Positions 38,866-47,772 are shown, numbered from the stretch's first letter. The stretch: DNA of 64,000 nt from an uncultured Verrucomicrobiales bacterium (GCA_937928545.1 CALGJQ010000007.1:62001-126000); one strand, 5' to 3'. Notes: generated from the sequence alone by a model not told the origin. A program made the numbers and translations.

Positions 38866-40619
38866 TGCGGGCATTTTTGAGAATTCTGGGCGTGGCCGCA
38901 TGTGGTGCGGCGCTCGCGATGTCCTTCACTCCCTTCGATCATTCGTGGTTGGTGTGGGGATGGATGTGGGTTCTCTTGCCGATCCTCTGGACGACTACTC
39001 CGAAGAAACGCGCGCTGCGGGGCTTCGGTCTCGCTTGGATTTCAGGGCTGGCCTTTTGGGTCATTAATCTCAAGTGGCTCGGTTCGGTGACTTGGCCGGG
39101 GGCGGTGGCCTTGTCGGCTTACCTTGCCCTTTATTTTGGGGTCTTTGGTGCCTTTGCCTCGACCGTGGCGAATCCCTGGGTTCGCAAATATGTCTCGCCT
39201 CAAAAGATCTGGGGTCGTTTTCGTGAGATGTGGCGAAGCCTCGGCTATGCGGCGCTGCTGGGAGGTTTTTGGTGCGGGTTGGAGTGGGCGCGCGGGATTC
39301 TTTTGACGGGCTTTGGCTGGAATGGGCTCGGGGTGACCTTTGCGAATAATCTCATCATGGCGCAGAATGCCGAATACGTCGGGGTGATCGGACTGGCTTT
39401 TTTGCCAGTCTTTTTGAGTGCAGTGGCGGTGCAGACGGGCTTGCGGTTTTACCGGCAATTCATGGCCGGAGAGGTGAAGATGCTTCACTGGGATTTTGCG
39501 GTTGGGCTTTTGGTCATCATGCTCTCCTTTTCGGTCGGAACGGCGCGCTTGGTTTCGGTCACGAATGCTCCAAAGATCGAAGCGCAAGTGCTCCTCGTGC
39601 AGCAAAATATTCCGCAGAAAGCGGGCGTGGTTGATCCGGCTTGGGGGCCGCAACGAACGGTTGATGGTTTCATTGAGCTGACCGAAAAGGGAATTGAGGA
39701 AGCGGAGCTGAAAGCGGGGGAGGCCTTGCGCGAGGCGGCTTCGGAAGAGGAGATTATTGGTTTGAAAATGCCGGATCTTGTCATCTGGCCGGAGGCTTGT
39801 TTGCCCGATATTTTGGAGCTGCAGGAGGGGGGGAGCTCGAAAGGTGGGCCTGAAATTGAGAGCATTTTTGACTACGTCACGGGGCTTGGTGATTTTACCT
39901 TTGTGACGGGGATGAATGAATTTTTGGGAGAGAATCCGATGGATCCTGAGGCTCAGGTTTATAATTCGTTCATCGCGGATTCGAAGGAAGGCGAGAGAGA
40001 GAGTTATCAAAAACACCATCTCGTCATCTTGGGAGAATACATTCCTGATCTGCCATTTTTGCGAAAGCTTTACTACGATGCGGCGGGCGTGGAATTTGGG
40101 AGCGGGATCACACCGGGGGAAAGTTTTGAAACGATTCCCTTTCAAGTGGGTGATGAGAAGGTGACGATGATTCCTTCGATCTGTTTCGAAGACACGGTGC
40201 AGCGGGTGACTCGAAAATTTGTGCGCAATGAGCCTCAGCTTTTGGTAAACTTGACGAACGATGGTTGGTTTGGAGAAAGCGAGGGAGCGGCCCAGCATTT
40301 TCGGAATGCTCTTTTTCGGACGATTGAGCTGAGGCGGCCGATGGTGCGGGCGGCGAATCGTGGGGTGACCGGAGTGGTCACGGCGGCGGGATCGTTGACC
40401 GATCCTTACACGGGGCAGAAGCGGAATTTGGTCGATAGGGAGGGGAGCCATTTTCATCGGGGATATCTTTTGGCGCCGGTTTACATTCCGGCTGAAGGTG
40501 GGGTGACGCTTTACGCGGCCTTTGGGGATTGGTTTGCGGTGACGGGTTTGCTTGTTGGGTTTCTTTACGGAGCTTGGGCTTTAGCCCGAGTGAGCCGGTC
40601 GACTGGGGACTCGGGCTAA
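38865..40619 (+). CDS. lnt: Apolipoprotein N-acyltransferase
   Basis: A 584-residue inner-membrane enzyme that adds the third acyl chain to lipoproteins. Several membrane helices fill the first 230 residues (FGLAWISGLAFWVINL, YAALLGGFWCGLEWARG, LVIMLSFSVGTARLV). The nitrilase-like domain has the glutamate in LVIWPEACLPDI, the lysine in YQKHHLVILGEYIP and the cysteine in IPSICFEDTV, the expected triad. A final helix (WFAVTGLLVGFLYGAWAL) ends the protein. The last residues, from about GAWALAR onward, are encoded by a 26-bp inverted repeat that also carries the stop codon. Confidence 0.94.
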   Translation: MRAFLRILGVAACGAALAMSFTPFDHSWLVWGWMWVLLPILWTTTPKKRALRGFGLAWISGLAFWVINLKWLGSVTWPGAVALSAYLALYFGVFGAFASTVANPWVRKYVSPQKIWGRFREMWRSLGYAALLGGFWCGLEWARGILLTGFGWNGLGVTFANNLIMAQNAEYVGVIGLAFLPVFLSAVAVQTGLRFYRQFMAGEVKMLHWDFAVGLLVIMLSFSVGTARLVSVTNAPKIEAQVLLVQQNIPQKAGVVDPAWGPQRTVDGFIELTEKGIEEAELKAGEALREAASEEEIIGLKMPDLVIWPEACLPDILELQEGGSSKGGPEIESIFDYVTGLGDFTFVTGMNEFLGENPMDPEAQVYNSFIADSKEGERESYQKHHLVILGEYIPDLPFLRKLYYDAAGVEFGSGITPGESFETIPFQVGDEKVTMIPSICFEDTVQRVTRKFVRNEPQLLVNLTNDGWFGESEGAAQHFRNALFRTIELRRPMVRAANRGVTGVVTAAGSLTDPYTGQKRNLVDREGSHFHRGYLLAPVYIPAEGGVTLYAAFGDWFAVTGLLVGFLYGAWALARVSRSTGDSG

Positions 40620-40634
40620 AGCCCAAGCTCCGTA
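40566..40634. repeat. Perfect 26-bp inverted repeat spanning the lnt stop
   Basis: The arm 40566-40591, which starts TACGGAGCTTGGGC, is exactly complementary to 40609-40634, with a 17-base loop. The left arm encodes the end of Lnt and the right arm contains its TAA; argA starts 5 bases later. No T-run follows. Confidence 0.9.
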
Positions 40635-40638
40635 ATCC

Positions 40639-41727
40639 ATGCATCGATTTGGCGTTTCAATTCCTGCCAAGTCCTTCTATCTTCTCGCCGTGCAGAGTGA
40701 TGTTCGGGCAGTCCTTCAATACGTGCCGTCTTTCCGAGGGAAGACTTTCGTGTTGGTTCTGAATGCTGCCCGGATGACTCAGCTCGCTTTGGCTGAGGCC
40801 TTGCTTGATTTGATCGCGCTGCAACAAGTGGGGGTGAAGCTTGTGGTGATTTCGACTGGCAGTGCGGAGGCGCAAGTGAGTCACCTTCTCATTGATGGGG
40901 AGTTGAAGTGGCAAGCGGCGGAGTTGGATTCCGAAAAGGTGAGCGCGATTCTTGAGCGGGGTCAATTGGCTCTGATTGAGAGTCCTGATCTTCCGTTTTT
41001 AGGAGACGAGGTTGTGAACTTCGCAGGAGAGTTGGGGGCTTTCAAATTGATCACCTTAATCCCGAAGCCTTCCGAGGGTGGGACGGCGATTTCTCGGGAA
41101 GACGCGCAAGGTTGGCAGGGCCCAGAAGAGGAATTGTTTCATCGCGCCGCCGAAGTTTGTGCGAGCGGAATTCCGCGGGTGCATCTTCTTGATGAGGTTC
41201 ATCAGGGAGTGTTGATGGATGAGCTTTTCTCGAACGAGGGTGTCGGGGTGATGGTTTACGCGGATGATTACCTTTCGATTCGTCCGATTGGGCCGGATGA
41301 TATTTCCGAGCTGCTGGCGATGGTGGGTCGGTCGATGCGGGATGCTCATTTGGTGCCGAGGTCCTATGAGGAGATCGAGACCTCATTGGAGGATTTTCAG
41401 GTTCTCACGATCGATGGAAACGTGGTGGGCTGCGTGGCGCTGCATCCTTCCGCTGAACCTCATTGTGCGGAGGTGGCTTGTCTTTACGTGAAGCAAAACC
41501 ACGGAGGGCTGGGTTACGGGCATCTCTTGGTGGAGGCGGCTGAGAAGCGGGCTCGCGAGTTAGGCATTCCGTGGGTCTTTGCGCTGAGCACGAGGGCAGT
41601 TGATTATTTTACGGAAAATTTGGCTTACCAAGCTTGTCCCATTGGGGATATTCCGGCTTCCCGACAGGAGCGTTTGAGGGCTAGCGGGAGAGAATCGATG
41701 GTGATTCGGAAAATGATCGCGGAATGA
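40639..41727 (+). CDS. argA: N-acetylglutamate synthase, ArgA-like with shortened kinase-like domain
   Basis: A 362-residue protein with the ArgA order: an N-terminal amino-acid-kinase-like domain (AVLQYVPSFRGKTFVLVLNAA, about 20-200) and a C-terminal GNAT domain (about 220-362; LSIRPIGPDDISELL, VVGCVALHPSAEPHCAEVACLYVKQNHGGLGYGHLLVEAA). The hinge IPRVHLLDEVHQGVLMDELFSNEGVG closely matches ArgA. It would acetylate glutamate in the first step of arginine synthesis. The kinase domain is about 80 residues shorter than in E. coli and the usual G-G-E after RGKTFV is changed to N-A-A, so arginine feedback may differ. Confidence 0.78.
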   Translation: MHRFGVSIPAKSFYLLAVQSDVRAVLQYVPSFRGKTFVLVLNAARMTQLALAEALLDLIALQQVGVKLVVISTGSAEAQVSHLLIDGELKWQAAELDSEKVSAILERGQLALIESPDLPFLGDEVVNFAGELGAFKLITLIPKPSEGGTAISREDAQGWQGPEEELFHRAAEVCASGIPRVHLLDEVHQGVLMDELFSNEGVGVMVYADDYLSIRPIGPDDISELLAMVGRSMRDAHLVPRSYEEIETSLEDFQVLTIDGNVVGCVALHPSAEPHCAEVACLYVKQNHGGLGYGHLLVEAAEKRARELGIPWVFALSTRAVDYFTENLAYQACPIGDIPASRQERLRASGRESMVIRKMIAE

Positions 41728-41809
41728 GTTCTTTAGAGAATCTCACCAGGTCGAATTTTTAAGATGTTCCCGAAAGGCTTGGCTGGGTAGTCTCGCCGCC
41801 GAAGAACCA

Positions 41810-42982
41810 ATGACGCCGCTCTTTCGCAAAATTCTCGGAATGAACTGGGTGCTCGTACTGACGATGTATGGGCTCCTCGTTTTTGGGATCTTTGCGATTG
41901 AAAGCGCGGCGCGGCATTTGCCTGGGCAGAATGGTTTGTCTGGCGGGGAATTTTATGCCGCTCGCCACAAGATGTGGATGGCGCTGGGGACGATTGTCTA
42001 TTTCGTGACGGCACTCGTTGATTATCGTTGGGTGCGCTGGCTGGGGATTCCAATGTATCTTGTGGGGCTGGCTCTCACCTTGAAGGCGATGGGTTTGGAT
42101 GATGAAGTCCACCGAATCAGTGTGGGACCGATTAGTTTTCAGCCTGCTCAGGTTGCGATTGCGGCGGGAATCATTGCGATTGCCACCTTGGCGCAAGATT
42201 TGCCCAAGATTCACCGCTTTTTTGCGGAGCCTTCGTTTCGGGTGATTTTGATCGCGACCCTGACGGGGATTCCTTTTTTGATGGTGGTGAAGCTGGGTGA
42301 TATGGGATCGGCTCTGGTCTGGTTGCCGGTTGCGATTGTTTCGATTTTGGTCAGTGGAATTCCATGGCGATACCTCACATTTTTAACCGCGATGGCGATT
42401 GGGATCGCTCCCATTGCCTACTTTATTGTCCTGCCTTCCGTTTCGGAACGGGGGACGAAACGGATCGAGATGTATTTGGAGTCGGTTGAAACTGGGATTG
42501 TGGCAAACAATGAAGGTGATAACTATGCGCCCTATTGGGTTTCGACTGCGGTCGGAAAGGCGGGTTGGAAAGGACTCGGCTGGGGGGCGATCGCGGAACG
42601 GGGGTCCCTTCACGATAAGAGATACATCCCGTGGAAGACCGCGCATAACGATTACATTTTTGCGGTGATTGCGGAGGAGCAGGGCTTTCGAGGAGCTTTA
42701 CTTTTGGTGACGGGCTTTGCACTGCTTTTGATTCAATGCCTCTTTATCGCCTTTTACAGCCGTGATCTGGCGGGGCGGATTATTGTGGGGGGAGTCGTGG
42801 GCTTATTCTTTGCCCACATGTTCGAAAACATTGGGATGTGTGTTCTTCTGACGCCCATCACCGGAATTCCGCTGCCCTTAGTGAGCTACTCGGGAACCTT
42901 CGTGGTGATTTGTATGTTCCTTCTCGGCCTCGTTCAGAGTGTCTGGCTCCATCGGAGCAAATACATTGAGGTGGAGGCTTAA
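41810..42982 (+). CDS. rodA: Rod shape-determining peptidoglycan polymerase RodA
   Basis: A 390-residue SEDS-family membrane protein with about ten helices. It has the family features MKLGDMGSALVWLPV (as VVKLGDMGSALVWL), ISVGPISFQPAQ in the early loop, the large periplasmic loop with SERGTKRIEMYLES, WKTAHNDYIFAVIAEEQGFRGALLLV, and GIPLPLVSYSGTF near the end. RodA polymerises glycan strands with PBP2 during side-wall growth. No pbp2 or mreBCD genes lie in this window. Confidence 0.92.
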   Translation: MTPLFRKILGMNWVLVLTMYGLLVFGIFAIESAARHLPGQNGLSGGEFYAARHKMWMALGTIVYFVTALVDYRWVRWLGIPMYLVGLALTLKAMGLDDEVHRISVGPISFQPAQVAIAAGIIAIATLAQDLPKIHRFFAEPSFRVILIATLTGIPFLMVVKLGDMGSALVWLPVAIVSILVSGIPWRYLTFLTAMAIGIAPIAYFIVLPSVSERGTKRIEMYLESVETGIVANNEGDNYAPYWVSTAVGKAGWKGLGWGAIAERGSLHDKRYIPWKTAHNDYIFAVIAEEQGFRGALLLVTGFALLLIQCLFIAFYSRDLAGRIIVGGVVGLFFAHMFENIGMCVLLTPITGIPLPLVSYSGTFVVICMFLLGLVQSVWLHRSKYIEVEA

Positions 42983-43022
42983 GGCTATCTTCCCTGCAAA
43001 AGCAAATCGTTCGCCATTCCTG

Positions 43023-43253
43023 ATGAGATCAATATTAGCCCTCGTTTCCAGTCTGGCTTATGCATGGGGTTTACTTGCTACTTTTGTTGCTGTCGTGCTA
43101 AGTTTGGGTTCCTTCTTTAAAGTTGGAAATGGTGATTGGGAGATTTACAGTTTCTTGTTTTTTCAGGGGATTGTTCTTCTGTATATTTCCAGATTTCTAG
43201 CTCGTGTGATCCGAAAGTCAGAAACAGCGGTATCTGGTCCTACAAGTAATTGA
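43023..43253 (+). CDS. Small membrane protein, unknown
   Basis: A 76-residue protein beginning MRSILALVSSLAYAWGLLATFVAVVLSLGSFF with two predicted membrane helices (about 3-28 and 38-60) and a short basic tail. No family is recognised. It follows rodA by 40 bases and precedes a good terminator on the same strand, which supports its being real. Lipid-facing composition without motifs prevents a functional guess. Confidence 0.55.
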   Translation: MRSILALVSSLAYAWGLLATFVAVVLSLGSFFKVGNGDWEIYSFLFFQGIVLLYISRFLARVIRKSETAVSGPTSN

Positions 43254-43280
43254 AGTAGGAGAGGAAGGCTGAGTAAGACG

Positions 43281-43308
43281 ACAAGCTTCGCTTTGTAAGC
43301 TTGTTTTT
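43281..43308 (+). terminator. Rho-independent terminator after the small membrane protein
   Basis: ACAAGCTT and AAGCTTGT pair around an 8-base loop, followed by TTTT on the plus strand. It probably ends the rodA transcript. Confidence 0.75.
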
Positions 43309-43385
43309 AACCTCTGCGTCACTCTCCGATCTCGGCGACTCTGCGGTTATTTTCCGCTTAGGCGTTTATCCGGTAGCCATTCCGC

Positions 43386-44057
43386 TTAGAGGTGGCTCTT
43401 GATCTGATTCAAGAAAGCCTGCCACTTGGCGCCGGGCTTGCCGTTGGTCATGAGGAAGTTGGGGCAGTTTTTGTGGCCGAGATTTTTGCCATCGGAGTAG
43501 CGGATACGCTCCCAGTGTTGGTGGGGAACGACGTTGCTCAGAGGGATGTTATGGCGACGCATGAGGTCGGCGGTGAGGCGGGCGGTGCGGTCGAGAGTTG
43601 CCGCGCGTGAGTTGCCTCGGTTCTCGCACATTTCGATACCGATGGATTTCCGATTTCCGGTGCCATCGTAGTCGGCATGCTGGCCTTGCTCGTTGGTGGG
43701 GAGGGTCTGATAGATCGAGTGGTCGTCGACCGAAAAGTGCCAGGTGAGGTAGCCGAGCGAGTTGTTTCTTGAAGTCAGTCCGCCACGTTGGAGGAGGCGG
43801 GCGTGCGTGCGAGCATCCGCGCCGGAGGCATAATTCTGAGTGGAATGAATGGTGATGTAGCGCGGAGACATGCGGCCGTTTTTGGCGCGTCCGTAGCGGC
43901 CTTCAGGAATGAGAGCCTGGGTGATTTGCACCGAGCTGCGGAAAGTTTTAGGGGTGGACAGAGAGGACGATGAGATGGGGTCGCTTCCGCAGGAAAGAAG
44001 GAGACCAGCGCCGGTCGTGACGGTGGCAAGGATGAGTGAAAGGGGGAGTTTCTTCAT
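43386..44057 (-). CDS. N-acetylmuramoyl-L-alanine amidase, lipoprotein
   Basis: A 223-residue amidase_2 family enzyme that cuts the bond between muramic acid and the stem peptide. The signal MKKLPLSLILATVTTGAGLLLSC ends in a lipobox cysteine, so it is probably a lipoprotein. Zinc ligands are visible in YITIHSTQNYASG, LTWHFSVDD and the C-terminal HKNCPNF. DGTGNRKSIGIEMCENRG is typical. Its start is 2 bases from the stop of yicC upstream, so the two share a transcript. Confidence 0.88.
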   Translation of the reverse strand: MKKLPLSLILATVTTGAGLLLSCGSDPISSSSLSTPKTFRSSVQITQALIPEGRYGRAKNGRMSPRYITIHSTQNYASGADARTHARLLQRGGLTSRNNSLGYLTWHFSVDDHSIYQTLPTNEQGQHADYDGTGNRKSIGIEMCENRGNSRAATLDRTARLTADLMRRHNIPLSNVVPHQHWERIRYSDGKNLGHKNCPNFLMTNGKPGAKWQAFLNQIKSHL

Positions 44058-44059
44058 AG

Positions 44060-44935
44060 CTATTCGATATTCTGGACTTGTTCGCGGATTTTTTCGAGTT
44101 CCGTTTTTGCGGCTACGACATTTTGACCGATACCGGCGTCGTTTGCTTTGGATCCGATGGTATTGAATTCGCGGTTGATTTCTTGGCAGAGGAAGTCGAG
44201 CGAGCGTCCGGATGGTTCGCCGGAGTCGAGGAATTCGCGAAAGCGTCCCAGATGGGAGGCGAGGCGAGTGGTTTCCTCGGAGATGTCGCAGCGTTCGGCA
44301 AAGAGGGCGATTTCTTTAAGGAGGCGTTCGTCGTTGAGGTCGAGTTCGATGCCGGCATCGCGGAGGCGATTGTTGAGAAGTTCGCGCTGGCGGGTGACCA
44401 CCTGCGGGGAGATTTCGGCGATGACCGAGACGTGGTCTTCGAGGATTTGAAGGCGGACGAGGAGGTCAGTCTTGAGGTCTGCTCCTTCCGAGCTGCGCAT
44501 TTCGACGAGCTTTTCGAGCGCTCCGGTAAGGGCGGGTTCGATGGCTTCAAGGGCTTCATCGGAATCCCAGCCAGAGTCATCGAAGGAAATGATGCCGGGG
44601 GTGCGGAGGAAGTCGTGCGCGCTGAGCTGGAGGGGGCGATTGAGCGCCTTCGAAAGCTCGGTGAAAGCGGCTTCGAGCGCTTGAGCGCGGTCGGTATCGA
44701 CGCCGAGAGTTTCCTCGCCGCTTCCGGTGCGTTCGAGGTGAATCGAGACATTGGCACGGCCACGGGAGACGATGGCGAGGACGCTTTTGCGGAGTCCGGC
44801 TTCAAGTCCACCGAGTTCGCGAGGGAGGCTAAAATGGATATCAGCTTGCTTTCGATTCACGGTGGTGATTTCCACTCGTGCGATGATTTTCTCGCTGGCA
44901 TGTTCGGCGCGGCCAAAGCCGGTCATTGATTGCAT
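44060..44935 (-). CDS. yicC: YicC-family endoribonuclease
   Basis: A 291-residue YicC protein. The opening MQSMTGFGRAEHASEKIIARVEITTVNRKQADIHFSLPREL and the closing HLGRFREFLDSGEPSGRSLDFLCQEINREFNTIGSKANDAGI are strongly conserved in the family. YicC proteins have been shown to be RNases acting on small RNAs or mRNA. It lies between tatC and the amidase on the same strand; it has no obvious functional link to either. Confidence 0.95.
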   Translation of the reverse strand: MQSMTGFGRAEHASEKIIARVEITTVNRKQADIHFSLPRELGGLEAGLRKSVLAIVSRGRANVSIHLERTGSGEETLGVDTDRAQALEAAFTELSKALNRPLQLSAHDFLRTPGIISFDDSGWDSDEALEAIEPALTGALEKLVEMRSSEGADLKTDLLVRLQILEDHVSVIAEISPQVVTRQRELLNNRLRDAGIELDLNDERLLKEIALFAERCDISEETTRLASHLGRFREFLDSGEPSGRSLDFLCQEINREFNTIGSKANDAGIGQNVVAAKTELEKIREQVQNIE

Positions 44936-44973
44936 GAATCAAAACTTACGGCAAAGGCGGGCTTTGACCAGAA

Positions 44974-46317
44974 TCACTTGCGGTCTTTTTCTTCGTCGGG
45001 AATGTGGTCCTCGGGAGCATCGGGATCGTGATCTGGATCTTCCTCGGGGGAGTGATGCTCGCCGGGGTAGTCCATGTAATCGTCGTGATGGTCGTCGTGA
45101 TGAAGCTCGTCGAAGTCTTCTTCACCTTCTTCGGTGAGATCGAGGTCGCTTTCTTCTTCATCTTCACCTGTTTCATCAGGTTCGGAGAGGAGTCGCTTCA
45201 TACGCTCGCCTTCTTCGGCCGCTTCTAGTTTGGCGAGTTTTTTCTCGTGGAAGTAGGAGAGCCAGATGCAAATTTCGTAGAGAATGACCATGGGGATCGC
45301 TAGGAGACCAAGAGTCATAGCGTCCGGAGTCGGGGTGATGAGAGCGGCGATGACAAAGATCGCAAGAATAGCGTAAGAGCGGGTCTCACGCATCACGCCG
45401 TGGCTGAGGAGGCCAATTTTGACCAAGGTCATGACGACGACGGGAAGCTCGAAAGCGAGGCCGAATATGAGAACGAAGGTGGTGGCAAAAGAAATGTAGT
45501 AACCAATACGCCAGTCGTTGGAGATGCCCATGCTTTTTCCCCATTCGTAGAAGAAGGTGAGGACATTTGGCAAGACGTAGAAGTAGGCGAAGAGGACGCC
45601 GCCAAGGAAAAGGCCGAAGCCAATTGCGAGGGCGGGCCAAAGGGCTTTGCGTTCTTCATCTTTGAGTCCGGGAACGATGAATTGAAGGAGGAAGTAGAGA
45701 AGGAAAGGGAAGGAGATAATGATGCCGGCGAAGAAGGCGAGCTTCATGGTGAGCATGAAGGTCTCGGTCGGTTTGAGCGAGCTCATGAGCCGCAGGTTGC
45801 CCTCGGCGTTGAGGTTTTCGGTTGGCTTGGAGACGAGGAGTTTGAGGGCGAGGTCTCGGGCTTCGCTTTGATCGTCTGAGATGGATTTTAAGAAGTCTTC
45901 CTGTTTGTCTTCCGGAAGTTTGAGCGCGGCGCGATAGACTACGGCGGCTTCGGCGAGGCGGCGGGTTCGTTCGTCGGTCGCTTGTTCCCACCAGCGCTCG
46001 GCAAGTTCCGGGTTGTATTGACCGAGGGGGGCGGAGACGGATGAGAGGGTGAGGGCGTTTTCCCAATCGTCGAGGGAGATTTCTTCATCTTCGGGAAGAG
46101 TGGCTTCGTGACGTTCTACCCAGACTTGCTCGACTGGCTTGCGGATGATCTCCATCAACTGATCCTTGTAGATGAAACAGGCAAGGGTGGAGATTAGGAG
46201 GGTGATCACGATGCGAGTGACCATGATGCGCAGGTCCTCGAGGTGATCGAGAAAGGGCTTTTCCTCATCCGGGTTCGCCTTATCCCGGAGTTTGAACATT
46301 TTGTTGAGAAAGAACAT
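44974..46317 (-). CDS. tatC: Twin-arginine translocase subunit TatC with large insertion
   Basis: A 447-residue TatC, much longer than the usual roughly 250. The conserved N-terminal FLDHLEDLRIMVTRIVITLLI and first helix are normal. About 115 residues of soluble, acidic sequence (EQVWVERHEATLPEDEEI ... LLVSKPTENLNAEG) then separate helix 1 from the remainder (SLKPTETFMLTMKLAFFAGIIISFPFLLYFL, ERKALWPALAIGFGLFLGGVLFAYFYVLP, and so on). The C-terminal 80 residues are Asp/Glu/His-rich. The start MFFLNKMFKLRDKANPDEEKP is kept. No tatA is nearby. Confidence 0.92.
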   Translation of the reverse strand: MFFLNKMFKLRDKANPDEEKPFLDHLEDLRIMVTRIVITLLISTLACFIYKDQLMEIIRKPVEQVWVERHEATLPEDEEISLDDWENALTLSSVSAPLGQYNPELAERWWEQATDERTRRLAEAAVVYRAALKLPEDKQEDFLKSISDDQSEARDLALKLLVSKPTENLNAEGNLRLMSSLKPTETFMLTMKLAFFAGIIISFPFLLYFLLQFIVPGLKDEERKALWPALAIGFGLFLGGVLFAYFYVLPNVLTFFYEWGKSMGISNDWRIGYYISFATTFVLIFGLAFELPVVVMTLVKIGLLSHGVMRETRSYAILAIFVIAALITPTPDAMTLGLLAIPMVILYEICIWLSYFHEKKLAKLEAAEEGERMKRLLSEPDETGEDEEESDLDLTEEGEEDFDELHHDDHHDDYMDYPGEHHSPEEDPDHDPDAPEDHIPDEEKDRK

Positions 46318-46453
46318 GCGGCGTGGATTGGCATACGCAGGAATCGGCCAAGAACAATCGAAATTTCTGCGAGGGGTGAATTACGTTTCCTGACAGGGAA
46401 ACTTTCAAGCCCGTGGTTGAGCTTTGTCTTTCTCTTGGTAGGATTCTGACACG

Positions 46454-47719
46454 ATGTCTGCGTTGACTCTCGATGACCTTAAGAAAGCGGCTCCCAAGGG
46501 AGGCTTTTTTGCTGACCGTGAATGGATTTGGTCACCTGAGCCCTTTCAGTTGTCAAAAGGTCAGAAGAAGGCGCTCACGAGGATGGGGCACCCTTTGCAC
46601 CGATTTCAACTCGCTTGTGATGAGCTTTACCGACTGAGCGGCGAGGGGCGTCGGCCAAAATGGATTGCGGAGCTTCTCAATGCGGGGAAACCGGATTGGA
46701 TGATTCAGCATCAGAACTTGGAGTCGCAGCGAGAAGTGACTCCGCGCGTGATTCGGCCCGACCTGTTGCTGACGGAGGAAGGGTTTACGGCTTCGGAGCT
46801 GGATGGCGTTCCGGGAGGGATTGGGACTTTGGCTTGGTTGAGCCAAACTTACGCGGCAGCGGGTTTTGAGGTTTTTGGAGGAGCGAAGGGGATGCTGGAA
46901 GGCTTTGCTTCAATTTTTGACGATGGTGCTGATATTTTAGTGTCTGAGGAATCGGGCGATTACCGTCCCGAGATGGATTGGTTGGCGGGGGAGTTGGGCG
47001 AGAAGTTTACGGTTCACAAAGCAGAGGCTTGGAAGGCGCAGGATCGTGAATCGTATCGATTTTTTGAGCTCTTTGACTGGGAATCTATTCCCGCGATTCG
47101 GGATTTGGCGGAAGGAGGAAAGGTGACGCCTCCGTTTAAACCGCATTTTGAGGAGAAGTTGTGGTTGGCGCTTTTTTGGTCGCCTTCGCTGCGGAAGATT
47201 TGGGAGAAGGAATTACGTGGAAGTCATTTGCAGCTTCTTCGGAAAATTATTCCTTATGGTTGGCCGGTGGATCCGGCGGAAATCCCTCCTCATGCGGCCT
47301 TGCCTCGTTTGAATGTCAGTTCGTGGGATGAAGTGGGGGAGTTTAGTCAGAAGGATCGACGGCTGGTGCTTAAGGTAAGCGGCTTTAGTGAGCTGGCCTG
47401 GGGATCGCGGGGGGTTACGATTGGTCACGATGTGTCTTCGCAAGAATGGAAAAGCATGGTGACTCGGGCGCAGAATGAATTTCCAAAGCAACCTTGGATG
47501 ATGCAGGAATTTCAAGAGACGAAGTTGGTCGAGCATCCATACTTTGATCGTGAAACAGGGGAGCGGAAGATGATGAAGGGGCGAGTCCGGCTCTGTCCTT
47601 ATTACTTTGTGGACGTTGAGGGGCAGAGCAAGCTAGGGGGATGTTTGGCGACCATTGTGCCTGCGGATAAGAAAAAGATTCACGGGATGCGAGACGGGGT
47701 TCTTGTTCCGTGTATGTAA
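46454..47719 (+). CDS. Conserved hypothetical protein, ATP-grasp-like
   Basis: A 421-residue cytoplasmic protein that I cannot name. One segment, RPDLLLTEEGFTASELDGVPGGIGTLAWLSQTYAAAGF, resembles the core of circularly permuted ATP-grasp proteins (glutathionylspermidine-synthase or DUF404-like), where an E-x-D and P-G-G-I-G occur. Later parts (RLVLKVSGFSELAWGSRGVTIGHD, RVRLCPYYFVDVEG) would fit ATP-grasp strands. It is single, divergent from tatC and convergent with the pseudopilin gene. Any ligase activity is a guess. Confidence 0.6.
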   Translation: MSALTLDDLKKAAPKGGFFADREWIWSPEPFQLSKGQKKALTRMGHPLHRFQLACDELYRLSGEGRRPKWIAELLNAGKPDWMIQHQNLESQREVTPRVIRPDLLLTEEGFTASELDGVPGGIGTLAWLSQTYAAAGFEVFGGAKGMLEGFASIFDDGADILVSEESGDYRPEMDWLAGELGEKFTVHKAEAWKAQDRESYRFFELFDWESIPAIRDLAEGGKVTPPFKPHFEEKLWLALFWSPSLRKIWEKELRGSHLQLLRKIIPYGWPVDPAEIPPHAALPRLNVSSWDEVGEFSQKDRRLVLKVSGFSELAWGSRGVTIGHDVSSQEWKSMVTRAQNEFPKQPWMMQEFQETKLVEHPYFDRETGERKMMKGRVRLCPYYFVDVEGQSKLGGCLATIVPADKKKIHGMRDGVLVPCM

Positions 47720-47750
47720 AAAAACCGGGCACCCGCAAGGATGACCGGTT
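47718..47750 (-). terminator. Terminator after the pseudopilin gene
   Basis: On the minus strand AACCGG and CCGGTT pair with a loop that can pair further, followed by seven T residues. The T-run overlaps the TAA of the convergent gene at 47717-47719. Confidence 0.75.
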
Positions 47751-47772
47751 GCTTGAAATTTGAGAAATGAGC

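Noticed and set aside
39042-40457. 471-codon minus-strand frame opposite lnt
   Set aside because: It is Arg/His/Pro-rich with no motif, while lnt in the other direction has the full catalytic triad and membrane helices.
43309-43385. Possible small RNA or repeat with CTCTGCG phrases after the rodA terminator
   Set aside because: The phrases repeat imperfectly and fold weakly; there is no promoter or terminator to support an RNA.
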